A stretch of DNA of 64,000 nt. Origin: Litomosoides sigmodontis (taxonomy: Eukaryota > Nematoda > Chromadorea > Rhabditida > Onchocercidae). How positions within the stretch are numbered: position 1 is the stretch's first letter; the number at the start of each line of letters is the position of its first letter. The notes beneath the pieces were generated by a model. That model did not search any database, was not told the origin of the DNA, and was given only the letters and a program-made list of their open reading frames with translations. The stretch spans positions 7,980,001 to 8,044,000 of the forward strand of contig OY718805.1 of the NCBI GenBank assembly GCA_963070105.1. Reading direction: 5' to 3'. Of the stretch, positions 62,763 through 64,000 are shown one piece after another. The position numbers and the translations under genes are program-made.

Positions 62763-64000
62763 ACTAGGAATGATTCAAAATGTGTGAGTAAAAAAAAAGT
62801 TAGTATAAAAGTTTTCAAAAGTTTTTATCTTTTTTTTTTAAACAGCACTTTATTTGTAATGAATTAATAACATAATTTTGACATTTTCAATAATACCAAG
62901 CAAATTTCATCCTCTCATTTTATCATGTCTTTTGAACAAGCAAAAACAAATGACTTTACGTTTGCGTTCTGAGGAATAGAAAAGCATTAAAAAGTTTAAT
63001 TGAAATTAAAAATAAATAAAGAAGAATTGTTGGAAGAATGTTTTTAGCGTTATCAGCTCTCGGCATCGTTCTATCACATTTTATGTAAATTTATCGATTA
63101 AAAAAATCTTTTTACGGTTATATTCATTTTTCAAAAAAAAAATTTTTTTTCAACAACAATTACATAAATGGATTATGTTTGTTAACCTAAAGTTAGAAAA
63201 ATATATGGCAAATGCAAAAATTGGTAATGAATAAAAATTAAATTTTAAAATGGAATTTCAATAACTTACACAGCGCACATATATCTAAAGCGTCAAAGAT
63301 CTACTCATTCATGGAAAGTCTCATGAACAGATGGAACAGGAGGTGATATTTTCAAAAAAAAAAAAGAAATCATTTGCTATTATCCTTCATAACATATGGT
63401 AGGCATTCTCAGTCTAACTGAAAAGAGAAGGGAGAGAAATGTCTTGTACAATGTGATATTTTTAAATTTCATTCAAAATTAATGAAATTATCCAAAAAAA
63501 AACGAATTTAAAAAATATTAGATGTGAAAGTTAGCTTTTTAAAACTGACAGACATTTCATGCAGCGCAATTCAAACAATTAATTAATTCACTTCTTTTAT
63601 TATTGCCAAACATTTTTCTTTTCTACTATTATTGTCAAAAAGAAAAAAGAGCAAAAAAAAAAGAAGCATTTTTTCATTGTTTAATATTCATTAAAGTGAA
63701 ATGAATTTAATTGAGTGATGGGTAAATCAATAAATGATGCTTACATTCCTTTTTTCTTTCATTGGGAGGAAAAAATGAGAAAGCAGAATGGAAGTGAAGA
63801 AGGAAGAGATGGAAAAAAGTGAAATTTAGAGAAGTAAAAAGTGGGAAAAAAAATGGAAAGAGAAAATCAACGTTGATTATGCGACTCATTGATCAATCAA
63901 TATTGATCACTGCACTATCGTTCACATTTTGATGAAAAAACAATTTTGTTTTTTTTTTTTTTGGGCAAATACAACAACTGTATAATAGAGTGCAATAAAA

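Overview
The window reads as nuclear DNA of a filarial nematode (Onchocercidae). It is very AT-rich, with short introns ending in TTTCAG-type acceptors, and is crowded with microsatellites. It carries an intact gene of the ALT (abundant larval transcript) family, which is typical of filarial worms, and a nematode-style chemoreceptor. No Wolbachia-like or other bacterial genes were seen. All gene models were spliced by eye from both strands. Every complete model closes in frame across all its junctions, and most match the usual length of their family.

Layout. 0-1 kb (+): 3' end of mitochondrial ribosomal protein L50. 3.3-4.4 kb (+): four-exon ALT gene, facing a small unnamed two-exon gene (-) at 4.6-4.9 kb. 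6.7-8.7 kb (+): intact five-exon 7TM receptor. 10.7-13.0 kb (-): a decayed copy of it in inverted orientation. 13-16.5 kb: no convincing gene. 16.6-22.3 kb (+): secreted protein with three PAN/apple domains and a long acidic and Thr-rich linker. 25.3-29.2 kb (+): Meteorin-like secreted protein with a poly-Gly N-terminus. 31.0-38.8 kb (-): Integrator subunit 8, 25 exons. 39.7-44.5 kb (+): Maelstrom homologue. 45.5-47.0 kb (+): TRAPPC5. 47.6-54.9 kb (+): mitochondrial DNA polymerase gamma catalytic subunit, 22 exons. 56.1-59.9 kb (-): four-TM protein with C-terminal PPxY motifs. 60-64 kb: no gene seen, but a large ATT array.

Working together. MRPL50 and POLG both act in mitochondria. INTS8 is nuclear (RNA 3'-end processing and transcription attenuation), TRAPPC5 is a Golgi tether, and Maelstrom is germline small-RNA machinery. 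Maelstrom, TRAPPC5 and POLG follow each other on one strand with splice acceptors just before the TRAPPC5 and POLG start codons, so they may form a trans-spliced operon. The ALT, PAN and Meteorin-like genes encode secreted proteins, and the receptor pair is sensory.

Most notable: a Maelstrom protein with its full Glu-His-His-Cys set in a lineage reported to lack piRNAs; kilobase-scale (ATT)n arrays inside two introns, both with ATT on the sense strand; and the inverted receptor duplication with one arm decaying.
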